Positions 34,544-42,370 of a DNA stretch of 64,000 nt are shown here, piece by piece. Source of the stretch: Candidatus Binatia bacterium (GTDB taxonomy: Bacteria; Desulfobacterota; Binatia; Bin18). The stretch lies in NCBI GenBank assembly GCA_022820725.1, contig JAJEFA010000011.1, forward strand, positions 62,001 through 126,000, read 5' to 3'. Under the pieces are notes generated by a model that did no database searches, had not been told where the DNA came from, and was given only the letters and a program-made list of their open reading frames with translations. Made by a program: the position numbers and the translations under genes. Within the stretch, counting starts at the first letter, position 1, and the number at the start of each line of letters is the position of its first letter.

Positions 34544-35956
34544 TCACTCTTCATTCTCTTTGCTGCGTTTGGCTGCGGTCCAGCCTTCTCGTATCTCTTC
34601 CTGACGCCGGTTAAAGACCAGAGCGCCCGCGGGCACATCCTGCCGAACTGTGGTGGCGGTGGCAATATACGCATCGTCGTTGACCGTCAGCGGGGCGACC
34701 AGAGTCGTATCCGAGCCGACCTGGACGCGGTCTCCGATCCTGGTCTTATGCTTGCGAAAGCCGTCATAGTTGCAGGTGATCGTGCCCGCGCCGATATTGG
34801 CCTCGCGGCCGACTTCCGCGTCGCCGATATACGCCAGATGTTTGGCCTTGGTACGCTCGCCGATGGTGGATTTTTTGACCTCAACGAAATTGCCGATCTC
34901 GGCCTGGGGAGCCAGCACGGCCCCGCCCCGCATATGTGAAAACGGCCCGGCCGAGGAGTCGTCGCCGAGCTGGCTGTCACTCAGCACAACCGAGAAATAG
35001 ATGCGGACATTGTCGCCGATGGTGCAGTCCTCAATATAGGCGTTGCCGTCAATCCGACAGTGCGAGCCGATAGCGGTCCTGCCTTTGATATGGGTATTCG
35101 GACCAATGACCGTGTCCGGCCCGATGGTCGCTTCCTCACTCAGATAGACCGTCTGTGCATCCTCAAAGGTGACACCGGCGTCCATCCACTGTCGGCGAAG
35201 TTGTTCCTGGCGTGTTGTTTCCATACGAGCAAGCTCCTGTCGGGAATTCACCCCTTCGACTTCGTAACAGTCGGGCGTGGGCACGGCCCGGGTCGGGAGT
35301 CCGGCCCGGACGGCCACGGCTACGATATCGGTCAGATAGTATTCGCCCTGGGCGTTTGTGGGTTGGAGACGATCGAGCACGGAAAAAAGAAAGTCCGCCG
35401 CAACGCAGTATATCCCGGTGTTGATTTCCCGGACACTACGCTCCCGGGCCGAGGCGTCACGCGCCTCCACGATGCGGACCACCTGTCCGTCGGAGCGGCG
35501 AATCACCCGGCCGTACTGAGCGGGGTCGGCGGGTCGGGCGGTCAGGACCGACAGGGTCGCCCGGTGAGCACGGTGGTCCGCGACAAAGCGCGCCAGCGTC
35601 CGGGATGTGAGCAGGGGCACGTCGCCGGAGACGATCAGAATATCCCCCCGAAAGCCGGCGAACTGCGCTTTTGCCGCGCGGACCGCGTCTCCGGTGCCGC
35701 GCTGCTCTTTTTGCAGGGCAAAACCCACCCCGTCTGCTTGGCACGCCGCTTGAACCGCGGCGGCCTGATGGCCGACCACGACAACCAGGCGGCTGGGGTG
35801 GAGACGTTGGCTGGTCTGAATGACCCGCGTCAGGAGCGGTTGTCCGGCCAGATGATGCAGCACTTTGGCCCGCTCGGAGCGCATGCGCGTCCCCTTGCCC
35901 GCCGCCAGAATGATGATACCCAGGGGCTGCGCCTGGTGTTGATCCGGTTCCGCCAC
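34544..35956 (-). CDS. glmU: Bifunctional UDP-N-acetylglucosamine pyrophosphorylase / glucosamine-1-phosphate N-acetyltransferase
   Basis: 470 residues. The N-terminal nucleotidyltransferase domain has IILAAGKGTRMRSERAKVLH, QKEQRGTGDAV and SGDVPLL; residues from about 255 form the left-handed beta-helix acetyltransferase (IGPDTVIGPNTHI, VEVKKSTIGERTKAKHLAYI, ANIGAGTITCNYDG). Makes UDP-GlcNAc. Start is GTG at 35956. Probably one transcript with glmS downstream, both steps of the same pathway. Confidence 0.96.
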   Translation of the reverse strand: MAEPDQHQAQPLGIIILAAGKGTRMRSERAKVLHHLAGQPLLTRVIQTSQRLHPSRLVVVVGHQAAAVQAACQADGVGFALQKEQRGTGDAVRAAKAQFAGFRGDILIVSGDVPLLTSRTLARFVADHRAHRATLSVLTARPADPAQYGRVIRRSDGQVVRIVEARDASARERSVREINTGIYCVAADFLFSVLDRLQPTNAQGEYYLTDIVAVAVRAGLPTRAVPTPDCYEVEGVNSRQELARMETTRQEQLRRQWMDAGVTFEDAQTVYLSEEATIGPDTVIGPNTHIKGRTAIGSHCRIDGNAYIEDCTIGDNVRIYFSVVLSDSQLGDDSSAGPFSHMRGGAVLAPQAEIGNFVEVKKSTIGERTKAKHLAYIGDAEVGREANIGAGTITCNYDGFRKHKTRIGDRVQVGSDTTLVAPLTVNDDAYIATATTVRQDVPAGALVFNRRQEEIREGWTAAKRSKENEE

Positions 35957-36021
35957 GTCAGCCCGTCCAACCCGAAAGAGACCGCTGCATGTCCGTGCCC
36001 ATAGTCCAACCAGCGCCCCGC

Positions 36022-37122
36022 TTAATCCGCCGCGTGCAGCCGGTCCGGGAGTTGTTCAAACCAGGGCAGGACCAGGGTCTCGTTGATGGAATACGTATAG
36101 GCGTGCCCCCAGTCGGGCAGTTCGGTATAGTTGAGGTGGGTAAAGCCCTGGCCTTCTAAAAACTTCCGGGACATGCGTGCCGAGGAGACCGGAAAAATAA
36201 AATCCTTTGCGCCGTGGACAATAAAGATGGGCAGGGCTGTCGCCTGTTTATAATCCAGCCAGGGCGGCAGGACCCCGGCAATCGGAGCGATGCCGGCAAA
36301 GAGCTTGGAGCAACTGATGCCGAGCGCGTACGAAAACGTCCCGCCGTCAGACAGGCCGCTGACCAGAATGCGGCTCGTATTCACCGCGTATTCATCCATG
36401 ACCGTTTCAAGCATGGACAGAATGGAGCGCACATCGAGGCCGGGCTGCTGGATGGACCAGGTCTGGCCCAGGGATTTCGGCGAGAGCAGGATAAGGCCGC
36501 GACTCTTAGCCGTTCTGAGCCAGGTCAGCAGATAATCATCGCCACGCCCATGGCCGCCGTGGAGGGTGATGACCAGGGGCCAGCGTGTGCCGGGGTCATA
36601 GTTTTCGGGAACGTATAAGGAATACTCGGCGTGCTTCTTGGTCTGCTTGCGGTGCATCACGCCGGTCTGGGCAGTATTGTCTGTGGCCGGAGTTTCGAGC
36701 TCGGTCTGACGCGGAAAATCATCCGGTAAAAACCAGTACGGCTGAAGCGGCGGCAACTCGGCGCGCAGGCCGTATAACAGGTATTTGCCCAGCGAGAATG
36801 CCCGCCGGCTCTGCATATAGGCGACAATGAAATTATGCGCCGAACCGGTGCGGAAGGACGTATAGGCATCCTCAAGATGTTCGAGCGCTTCCAGCCAGTG
36901 GGTATGGAAGGCGGCCCGGTCCGGGGGGACCTCCAGGTCTTCGTTCTGCGTATTGAGGGCAGTGAACAAGTCCCCCACCTGTTCGACGAGTTCGGCTTGA
37001 TGCTGGGGGATTTTTGCCAGGTGAATCTGCTCCTGGAGGGCCTCAAAGGTCCGCAGGAAGCCCAGAATCTGCTCGGCCTGGCGGGTTGTCGTCTGGTGAT
37101 AGTGTTCCGCAGCGCTGTCCAT
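36022..37122 (-). CDS. Alpha/beta-hydrolase esterase with N-terminal helical domain
   Basis: 366 residues. Residues 1-150 are helical and rich in Glu, Gln and His with no known motif. The C-terminal 210 form a carboxylesterase/PHB-depolymerase-like hydrolase: PLVITLHGGHGRGDD (oxyanion region), nucleophile Ser in VSGLSDGGTFSYA, Asp in VHGAKDFIFPV, His in DWGHAYTYS. No signal peptide, so cytoplasmic. GGGAGG sits before ATG. It is divergent from selA, sharing a 141-bp intergenic region. Confidence 0.85.
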   Translation of the reverse strand: MDSAAEHYHQTTTRQAEQILGFLRTFEALQEQIHLAKIPQHQAELVEQVGDLFTALNTQNEDLEVPPDRAAFHTHWLEALEHLEDAYTSFRTGSAHNFIVAYMQSRRAFSLGKYLLYGLRAELPPLQPYWFLPDDFPRQTELETPATDNTAQTGVMHRKQTKKHAEYSLYVPENYDPGTRWPLVITLHGGHGRGDDYLLTWLRTAKSRGLILLSPKSLGQTWSIQQPGLDVRSILSMLETVMDEYAVNTSRILVSGLSDGGTFSYALGISCSKLFAGIAPIAGVLPPWLDYKQATALPIFIVHGAKDFIFPVSSARMSRKFLEGQGFTHLNYTELPDWGHAYTYSINETLVLPWFEQLPDRLHAAD

Positions 37123-37194
37123 GGTCCGCCTCCCTTAGATATGCGAGGCTAGCAGTTCGGCTTTCGCAGTTGCAAGGGGGAAGGCCATGTGACA

Positions 37195-37247
37195 AAGAAG
37201 AGACGTGTTCAACCGATTTGAAATCAATGAAGAACACGTTTCTTCTT
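37195..37247 (+). promoter_or_regulatory. 16-bp stem-loop in the selA leader
   Basis: AAGAAGAGACGTGTTC (37195-37210) pairs with GAACACGTTTCTTCTT (37232-37247) over 16 bp with a single G-U pair and a 21-nt loop, ending 16 nt before the selA ATG. In E. coli a SECIS-like hairpin in the selAB leader binds SelB and represses translation; this may be an analogue or a protein-binding operator. Confidence 0.65.
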
Positions 37248-37263
37248 CGAGCTGGGAGCGGGT

Positions 37264-38634
37264 ATGAAAAAGCCTCCCCCTCTCCTGCGCGCGCTTCCCT
37301 CCGTGGAAAAACTGCTGGGAACGCCGGCGCTTCAGCCCATCCTGGCCCGCTACAACCGAACGTATATCACCGACCTGATTCGTCAGGTGCTGGAGACGCT
37401 GCGCCGGGACATTCTATCCGGTGCCCAGACCACACCGCTGACCGAGCGCGACTTGGTCGAGCGTATGACCGCCCGGCTCCGGCGCGAGGATCAGTCGCCG
37501 CTGCGTTCGGTCATCAATGCCACCGGTACGGTGCTGCACACCAACCTCGGGCGTGCCCTGCTGGCCCAGGAAGCCATAGACGCCATGGTCCGGGCGGCTT
37601 CCACCCCCGTGACGCTCGAATATGACGTGTCCCGGGCCAGCCGCGGCGACCGGGACGACCTGGTCGAAGCCGACCTGACCGCCCTGACCGGCGCGGAAGC
37701 GGCCACAGTGGTGAACAATAACGCGGCCGCGGTGCTATTGGCCCTGAACACGCTGGCGGAAGGGCAGGAAGGGGTAGTTTCGCGCGGGGAGCTGATCGAG
37801 ATCGGCGGCTCTTTCCGTATCCCGGAGGTCATGCGCAAGAGCGGTGTGGTGCTGCGCGAGGTCGGTACGACCAACCGGACCCATCCGCGCGATTATAGCA
37901 GCGCCGTCTCGGACCGGACGGGGGTTCTGCTCAAAGTGCATACCAGCAATTACCGGGTCGTAGGCTTCACCGCTGAGGTTGGCCTGGAAGAACTGGTGGC
38001 CATAGGTAAGGAGCATGGTGTCCCGGTCATGGAGGACTTGGGAGCCGGGGCGCTGATCGACCTGGCGCAGTACGGACTGCCACGGGAACCGGTCGTGGCC
38101 GAGCGGGTTGCCAAAGGCGCGGACGTGGTCACCTTTAGCGGCGATAAACTCCTCGGCGGCCCGCAGGCCGGGCTCATTGTGGGCCGCAAGGTCTGGGTGG
38201 ACAAGATCAAAAAGAACCCGCTCAAACGGGCGCTGCGTCTCGACAAGCTGACGCTGGCGGCCCTGAGCGCGACCCTGCGTCTGTACCGTCGTTCACCCCG
38301 GTTGCAGCACGACCTGCCCACCTTGCGTTGGCTGACCCGGCCGCTGAACGACATGGAAACCCTGGCGGCCCAAGCCGTTCCGCTTATCCAGCAGGCGCTC
38401 GGCAGTGCATTCTCGCTGAGCGTCGAGGAGGCCACCGCCCAGATCGGCAGCGGGGCGCTGCCCGAGGAGGAAATCCCCAGCACGGTCATTGCCGTTCGAC
38501 ACAGCGAGCTGTCCGCGGAAAAAATCGCCCAGCGTTTTCGGCAGGCCGAGCCGCCCATCCTGGGCCGGATTCACAACGACACGTTCCTGCTCGATCTGCG
38601 CGGAATTTTTGATCCGCAGGACCTTGTTCCGTGA
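37264..38634 (+). CDS. selA: L-seryl-tRNA(Sec) selenium transferase
   Basis: 456-residue PLP enzyme converting Ser-tRNA(Sec) to Sec-tRNA(Sec) with selenophosphate. LLRALPSVEKLLGTP, SVINATGTVLHTNLGRALL, EYDVSRASRGDRD and the Schiff-base Lys in FSGDKLLGGPQAG are all typical. A likely ribosome-binding site, GGGAGCGGG, precedes the ATG. Downstream, tail to tail, lies the tRNA-Sec gene; selB and selD are not in the window. Its presence means some genes of this organism may read UGA as selenocysteine. Confidence 0.96.
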   Translation: MKKPPPLLRALPSVEKLLGTPALQPILARYNRTYITDLIRQVLETLRRDILSGAQTTPLTERDLVERMTARLRREDQSPLRSVINATGTVLHTNLGRALLAQEAIDAMVRAASTPVTLEYDVSRASRGDRDDLVEADLTALTGAEAATVVNNNAAAVLLALNTLAEGQEGVVSRGELIEIGGSFRIPEVMRKSGVVLREVGTTNRTHPRDYSSAVSDRTGVLLKVHTSNYRVVGFTAEVGLEELVAIGKEHGVPVMEDLGAGALIDLAQYGLPREPVVAERVAKGADVVTFSGDKLLGGPQAGLIVGRKVWVDKIKKNPLKRALRLDKLTLAALSATLRLYRRSPRLQHDLPTLRWLTRPLNDMETLAAQAVPLIQQALGSAFSLSVEEATAQIGSGALPEEEIPSTVIAVRHSELSAEKIAQRFRQAEPPILGRIHNDTFLLDLRGIFDPQDLVP

Positions 38635-38656
38635 CGCATTTCTCCGGGGGAGGACT

Positions 38657-38751
38657 TGGCGGAGAAGGGATGGAGTCGAACCATCCGCGCAACTTACGCC
38701 ACGCAACTCGGTTTTGAAGACCGGTACGGCCACCGGGCCGTATCCTTCCCC
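38657..38751 (-). tRNA. selC: tRNA-Sec (anticodon UCA)
   Basis: 95 nt, the size of E. coli selC. Acceptor stem of 8 bp (GGGGAAGG with CCTTCTCC, one G-U), discriminator G, CCA encoded at 38659-38657. Long D-stem ACGGCC/GGCCGT, anticodon arm CCGGT-CTTCAAA-ACCGA giving anticodon TCA at 38717-38715, a long variable arm, and T-arm GATGG-TTCGACT-CCATC. The 8-bp acceptor, extended D-stem and UCA anticodon are specific to bacterial tRNA-Sec. It is 22 bp from the selA stop, on the opposite strand. Confidence 0.93.
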
Positions 38752-38878
38752 CCAGCCAGCCTCAGCGCTTACCATGGCAGACCGTGCGAGTCCAGCAATG
38801 GCACTCACCGACAAATGCTGGCCATGCAAGGGCTTTGCTCACTGCAGCGACCAAAAAACGATGCTTCGGAAAATAGTC

Positions 38879-38910
38879 TTGACTAAAATACGATACTATC
38901 GATAATAGTC
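38879..38910 (+). promoter_or_regulatory. Promoter with overlapping palindrome before the DUF4143 ATPase
   Basis: TTGACT (38879-38884) and GATAAT (38901-38906) are 16 bp apart, a good sigma-70 match. The -10 element lies inside the palindrome ACTATCGATAATAGT, with outer GACTA/TAGTC repeats. The ATG at 38915 is only 8 bases after the -10 box and has no Shine-Dalgarno, so the transcript is probably leaderless. Confidence 0.55.
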
Positions 38911-38914
38911 GGAC

Positions 38915-40123
38915 ATGGAGGCAAGGCCGCGTATTTATGACGCCTTACTGGTTGAACACTTGACGAACAACCGGCAGATGGCATTTGTCAGCGGTCCGCG
39001 GCAAGTTGGCAAGACTACCACCTGTCGGCGCCACACGGACGCCTATTGCAACTGGGATAACCTTGACGACCGGGAATTTGTACTGACGGGTCCGGCCAAT
39101 CTCGCCGCTCGGTTCGGAGCGAATCGGCTATCCGAGACGATTCCGGTAGCGCTCTTCGATGAACTGCACAAATTCCCGCGTTGGAAACCGTTTCTGAAAG
39201 GCATATACGACACGTACGGTGAGCGGCTGCGTATCATCGTCACCGGCAGTAGCCGTATGGACATCTACCGCCGTGGTGGCGACAGCTTGATGGGGCGCTA
39301 CTTCTCCTATCGGATGCATCCGTTTTCCGTGGCCGAGACGGTGAGCTGTGAACTTCCCAACCCAGAGCGGGTTGTTCGCCCGCCTGGAGCAATAGCGACG
39401 ACCGATTTCGAGGCACTCTGGATGCACGGGGGCTATCCGGAGCCGTTCCTCAAGCGCGATAGCCGTTTCAGTCGACGTTGGCAGTCGCTCCGCCTCAAGC
39501 AACTGGTTCGGGAAGAAGTTCGCGACCTGACGCAGGTCCAGCAGCTTGACCAAATGGAAATGCTGGTACGGCGGCTGGCCCACGGGTCTGCGCGGCAACT
39601 GGTGTACAGCAACCTCGCACGTGAGGTGCGCGTGTCGGTCGATACCATACGCCGGTGGACCGCTGCCCTGTGCGATTTCCATCTCGGTTTTCTTGTCAGG
39701 CCCTGGTTTCGGAACATCTCGCGATCCTTGCGTAAGGAACCGAAGTGGTATCTGAGAGACTGGGCAAACATTGAGGATGTGGGCGACAAAGCGGAAACCT
39801 TTGTCGCATGTCATCTCCTCAAGGCCGTTGAAGGCTGGAACGATATGGGACTCGGTCGGTTCGATCTGGGCTATCTACGCGACAAGGAAAAGCGGGAGAT
39901 TGACTTCTTGGTCACGCGTGATGGGAAGCCTTGGTTTCTCGCTGAAGTGAAATACCGTGAGGAGTCGCTGAGTCGGACGTTGAAATACTATCAGGATCAA
40001 GTCAACGCACCGTTTGCGTTTCAGGTCGTCGTTGACGCCGATTACGTCGACAGGGACTGTTTCACAGCACCGGGCCGCCCACTGGTTGTCCCGGCTAGGA
40101 CCTTCCTGTCTCAACTATTGTAG
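38915..40123 (+). CDS. AAA ATPase with DUF4143 nuclease-like C-terminus
   Basis: 402 residues. Walker A GPRQVGKTT near residue 30, Walker B-like IPVALFDELHKFPRWK, sensor region RIIVTGSSRMDIYRR, then the DUF4143 half ending REIDFLVTRDGKPWFLAEVK, which has the D...E-x-K spacing of PD-(D/E)XK-like folds. These two-domain ATPases are widespread in bacteria and archaea, often in accessory regions, and their role is unknown. A second, broken member is at 42371-43577. Confidence 0.9.
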   Translation: MEARPRIYDALLVEHLTNNRQMAFVSGPRQVGKTTTCRRHTDAYCNWDNLDDREFVLTGPANLAARFGANRLSETIPVALFDELHKFPRWKPFLKGIYDTYGERLRIIVTGSSRMDIYRRGGDSLMGRYFSYRMHPFSVAETVSCELPNPERVVRPPGAIATTDFEALWMHGGYPEPFLKRDSRFSRRWQSLRLKQLVREEVRDLTQVQQLDQMEMLVRRLAHGSARQLVYSNLAREVRVSVDTIRRWTAALCDFHLGFLVRPWFRNISRSLRKEPKWYLRDWANIEDVGDKAETFVACHLLKAVEGWNDMGLGRFDLGYLRDKEKREIDFLVTRDGKPWFLAEVKYREESLSRTLKYYQDQVNAPFAFQVVVDADYVDRDCFTAPGRPLVVPARTFLSQLL

Positions 40124-40191
40124 GGCAGTTGCCGAAATTGACAGACTCCCAAGAAGATTTTATGGCGGAGGACTGAAGGGAGAGGAGCGGT

Positions 40192-40464
40192 ATGGCCGGC
40201 CAACCAAACATCCATAAAAAGATGGACAAAATTCTGCAAAAGCTGGCGACCCTGGAAGCGAACGACAAGGGACTCACTAAGCAGACCAACTACCTGGCGC
40301 AACTGGTCGTGCTGGCAAAGCAGGACTCTGCTCGCCAACATCAGGAGTCCCAGGCGATGTTGCATGATATGGGGCAAATGCTCCTGGAAGTCAGAAAAAT
40401 CTCGGCTCGAACCGAGGAGCGGGTAGCGGAGATGCTCGCGGAGACGCGCCGGGGTGTAGCTTAA
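40192..40464 (+). CDS. Small coiled-coil protein
   Basis: 90 residues, rich in Lys, Gln, Glu and Leu with heptad-like spacing (MDKILQKLATLEANDKGLTK; ARQHQESQAMLHDMGQMLLE). GGAGAGGAG precedes ATG. No homolog recognised. It is 68 bp after the ATPase gene and may be co-transcribed with it. Confidence 0.6.
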   Translation: MAGQPNIHKKMDKILQKLATLEANDKGLTKQTNYLAQLVVLAKQDSARQHQESQAMLHDMGQMLLEVRKISARTEERVAEMLAETRRGVA

Positions 40465-40541
40465 TAAACGCTGCATTGGTAGAAAAATCTTGTTAAGGAA
40501 ATCCGTCAGTCCGAAAAGGCGAGGGGAACTTATTTAGGACA

Positions 40542-40736
40542 ATGGACACGAATACATACGAAGATATTAAGAGCGCGTTACGACAGCTCTACCTAGAGGA
40601 CGACCGGCCTTGGCTTGTAGGGTTTAGCGGTGGGAAGGACAGCACCATGCTCGCCTCGCTTATCTTCGAGACTGTCCTTTCGTTTCCAATAGAAAGACGA
40701 ACAAAACCTATCTCTGTCCTTTGTACAGATACCTGA
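40542..40736 (+). pseudogene. dndC: dndC N-terminal stub (PP-loop sulfurtransferase) ending at TGA
   Basis: 64 residues, WLVGFSGGKDSTMLASLIFE, then RRTKPISVLCTDT and TGA. This matches the start of DndC, the phosphorothioation ATP-pyrophosphatase: PP-loop SGGKDS, then normally S-T-D-T-L-V-E. Here T-D-T is followed by TGA and then V-E in the same frame, so the Leu codon has become a stop; after VEIL the similarity ends. Full DndC is several hundred residues long and no further part is present. A genuine remnant, directly upstream of an SBD-HNH nuclease. Confidence 0.75.
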
Positions 40737-40800
40737 GTCGAAATCCTCATCCTTAAAACGATTTTTTCAGCAAAGTAAATCCGAGTTTGAGAGCTACTGA

Positions 40801-41721
40801 ATGTCCCCTGCTCTTGTTAGCTCAGTCTCCCCAGAGTGGACTCATTGGCTCAATGTGCTGAGTGAGCTGAATACTGCGCCAGAAGCGCCCCATAAACCTC
40901 TTCTTCTTCTCGTTGTCTGCGATTTAGCACAGGAAGGAAAACTTGGTGAGGGCATCCTTCGGCGTGATGGTGGCCTTGTGTTTCGCCTCAGTTCTTACTG
41001 GAGGATTGTTGCTGAGCGCCGGTCTGCAAAGCCTGATATCAGAATCCCATTCTTCCATCTGCGAAAGGAAAAAGTGTGGCAGCCGCTTGAAGCCGATGGA
41101 CGACTGGCTGAAGATAGAACTCGTGCTGTTCTGGCGCGGTTAGATGCATCATTTCTTGTTTGCCTCAGTAACGCAGATTTTCGTACGCTAGTCCGTCGGA
41201 CGCTGATCGCAAAATACTTTGAGCCATACGAACGTGCCGAACTCTATACCCTTGTAGGGCTCGAGGCACCTCCCGACGATATTATTGCCATGGATGCGAT
41301 TCGTTTTCTTCCCTCGAAAGAGTCCAAGGCAAAACGCGACGCGAAGTTTTCCTTTCGTGTGATCCCAGCCTACGATTATACCTGCGCCCTTACGCGCTAT
41401 CGGATGATTGCAGTCAACGGAACAACCGCTCTAGACGCGGCCCATATCCGACAGTTCAAGAAAGGTGGTAGCAACCACCCGACTAACGGAATTGCCTTGT
41501 CCAAGACGGCGCACTGGCTTTTTGATCGTGGATTCTGGTCAATCACTCATGATTTACGGGTGGTCGTAGCGGCGGACCGATTTGAGGAAATGGGTGAGGA
41601 AGCTTACCTCCTTAAAAAGATGGCTGGCCGTGAGTTGCTCCGTCCAACTGATCATCGCTTTTGGCCCGACCCCGCCTGCCTAGCTTGGCACCGTAGACAT
41701 CATGGATATGAGTCAGCCTGA
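40801..41721 (+). CDS. SBD-HNH endonuclease (phosphorothioate-DNA-dependent restriction type)
   Basis: 306 residues. The N-terminal 150 match the sulfur-binding domain of ScoMcrA-like enzymes: APHKPLLLLVVCDLAQEGKL, then YWRIV and IRIPFFHLRKEKVWQ. The C-terminal half is an HNH nuclease: YDYTCALTRYRMI, LDAAHIRQFKKGGSNHPTNG and ALSKTAHWLFDRGFWS give the His, Asn and His positions. Characterised relatives bind phosphorothioated DNA and cut nearby. GC content is lower than the surrounding genome. It follows the dndC stub by 64 bp. The catalytic core looks intact. Confidence 0.85.
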   Translation: MSPALVSSVSPEWTHWLNVLSELNTAPEAPHKPLLLLVVCDLAQEGKLGEGILRRDGGLVFRLSSYWRIVAERRSAKPDIRIPFFHLRKEKVWQPLEADGRLAEDRTRAVLARLDASFLVCLSNADFRTLVRRTLIAKYFEPYERAELYTLVGLEAPPDDIIAMDAIRFLPSKESKAKRDAKFSFRVIPAYDYTCALTRYRMIAVNGTTALDAAHIRQFKKGGSNHPTNGIALSKTAHWLFDRGFWSITHDLRVVVAADRFEEMGEEAYLLKKMAGRELLRPTDHRFWPDPACLAWHRRHHGYESA

Positions 41722-42177
41722 GCTTTCATTCGAATGCAAAACTGAGAATGTAAGGATAGGAAAAATAGGACTGCACAGCTTTCGGTAGCGAGGATCAACA
41801 TAGATAAGAGAGACTTAAGCAAGGATTTGAAATTCCTCATTGCTCCTCAACCCTTGTGGAAGAGGTCATCCAGTAGAACTCTGTTATGGCACAAAAACCT
41901 GAAGTAGATGCATTGCTTCTGGAAGACTAGAAGGAGGTTAGTGCTTGCTGGAGATATCTTATTGGCACTCAGAGAAGTTAGTCATGCTTTAGAGGAAGCA
42001 TGGGCTTCTATGACGAGAAGATGGGAGAGCTTCTTAAGGACGATATTTGCTGAAATAGGCAACTGTTACTTGCTACGCTTCGTTCCCCTTATTGGAACTA
42101 GCACGGGCTAAGTCCTTCCACTGGTGGACCTGATGAAGTTTCCTCGGGTTACAGGTCTCAAACCTTTCTATCTCTAA
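41722..42177. other. Non-coding, apparently decayed AT-rich stretch
   Basis: No frame here looks like a real gene; several short frames end quickly (for instance a 14-codon frame from ATG 41886). Base composition is clearly more AT-rich than the window average. It probably contains remains of deleted genes. Confidence 0.5.
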
Positions 42178-42354
42178 TCGGACATTATTGATCCCGCCCT
42201 CGCCCCAGAAGAAAAAGCGCTGTACCGGATTTGTAGAGATGGGGAAGACGGTTCCCCACTGACAGAAGTGATGACACTCGAAGCGCACCAAGCACTTATC
42301 AACCTTTTGCTGAGAGGTCGGGAAGGGATAGGGGGGAAGTTGGCTGAGCTATGA
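42178..42354 (+). pseudogene. Start-less copy of the small protein encoded at 44029
   Basis: The + frame is open after a TAA at 42175 and reads SDIIDPALAPEEKALYRICR, then DGEDGSPLTEVMTLEAHQAL, ending at TGA 42352-42354. It aligns with the product at 44029-44196 (LYRICRDDGEDASPLTEVMT, LEAHRALIRLLL), and the DNA is very similar over about 85 bases. No ATG/GTG/TTG begins this copy, so it is a duplicated remnant. Confidence 0.6.
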
Positions 42355-42370
42355 AAATCGGTAAATCCGG

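Noticed and set aside
38657..38666. Stem between the selA end (TTCTCCG) and CGGAGAA as a selA terminator
   Set aside because: The right arm is the acceptor stem of tRNA-Sec; the pairing is likely coincidental and there is no T-run.
40734..40736. TGA in dndC as a selenocysteine codon, given selA and tRNA-Sec nearby
   Set aside because: DndC proteins have Leu here, not Cys; similarity ends a few codons later and another stop follows soon, so it is a nonsense mutation in a remnant.
41908..42111. 67-codon + frame in the decayed region
   Set aside because: No family resemblance, no ribosome-binding site, and composition unlike neighbouring genes.
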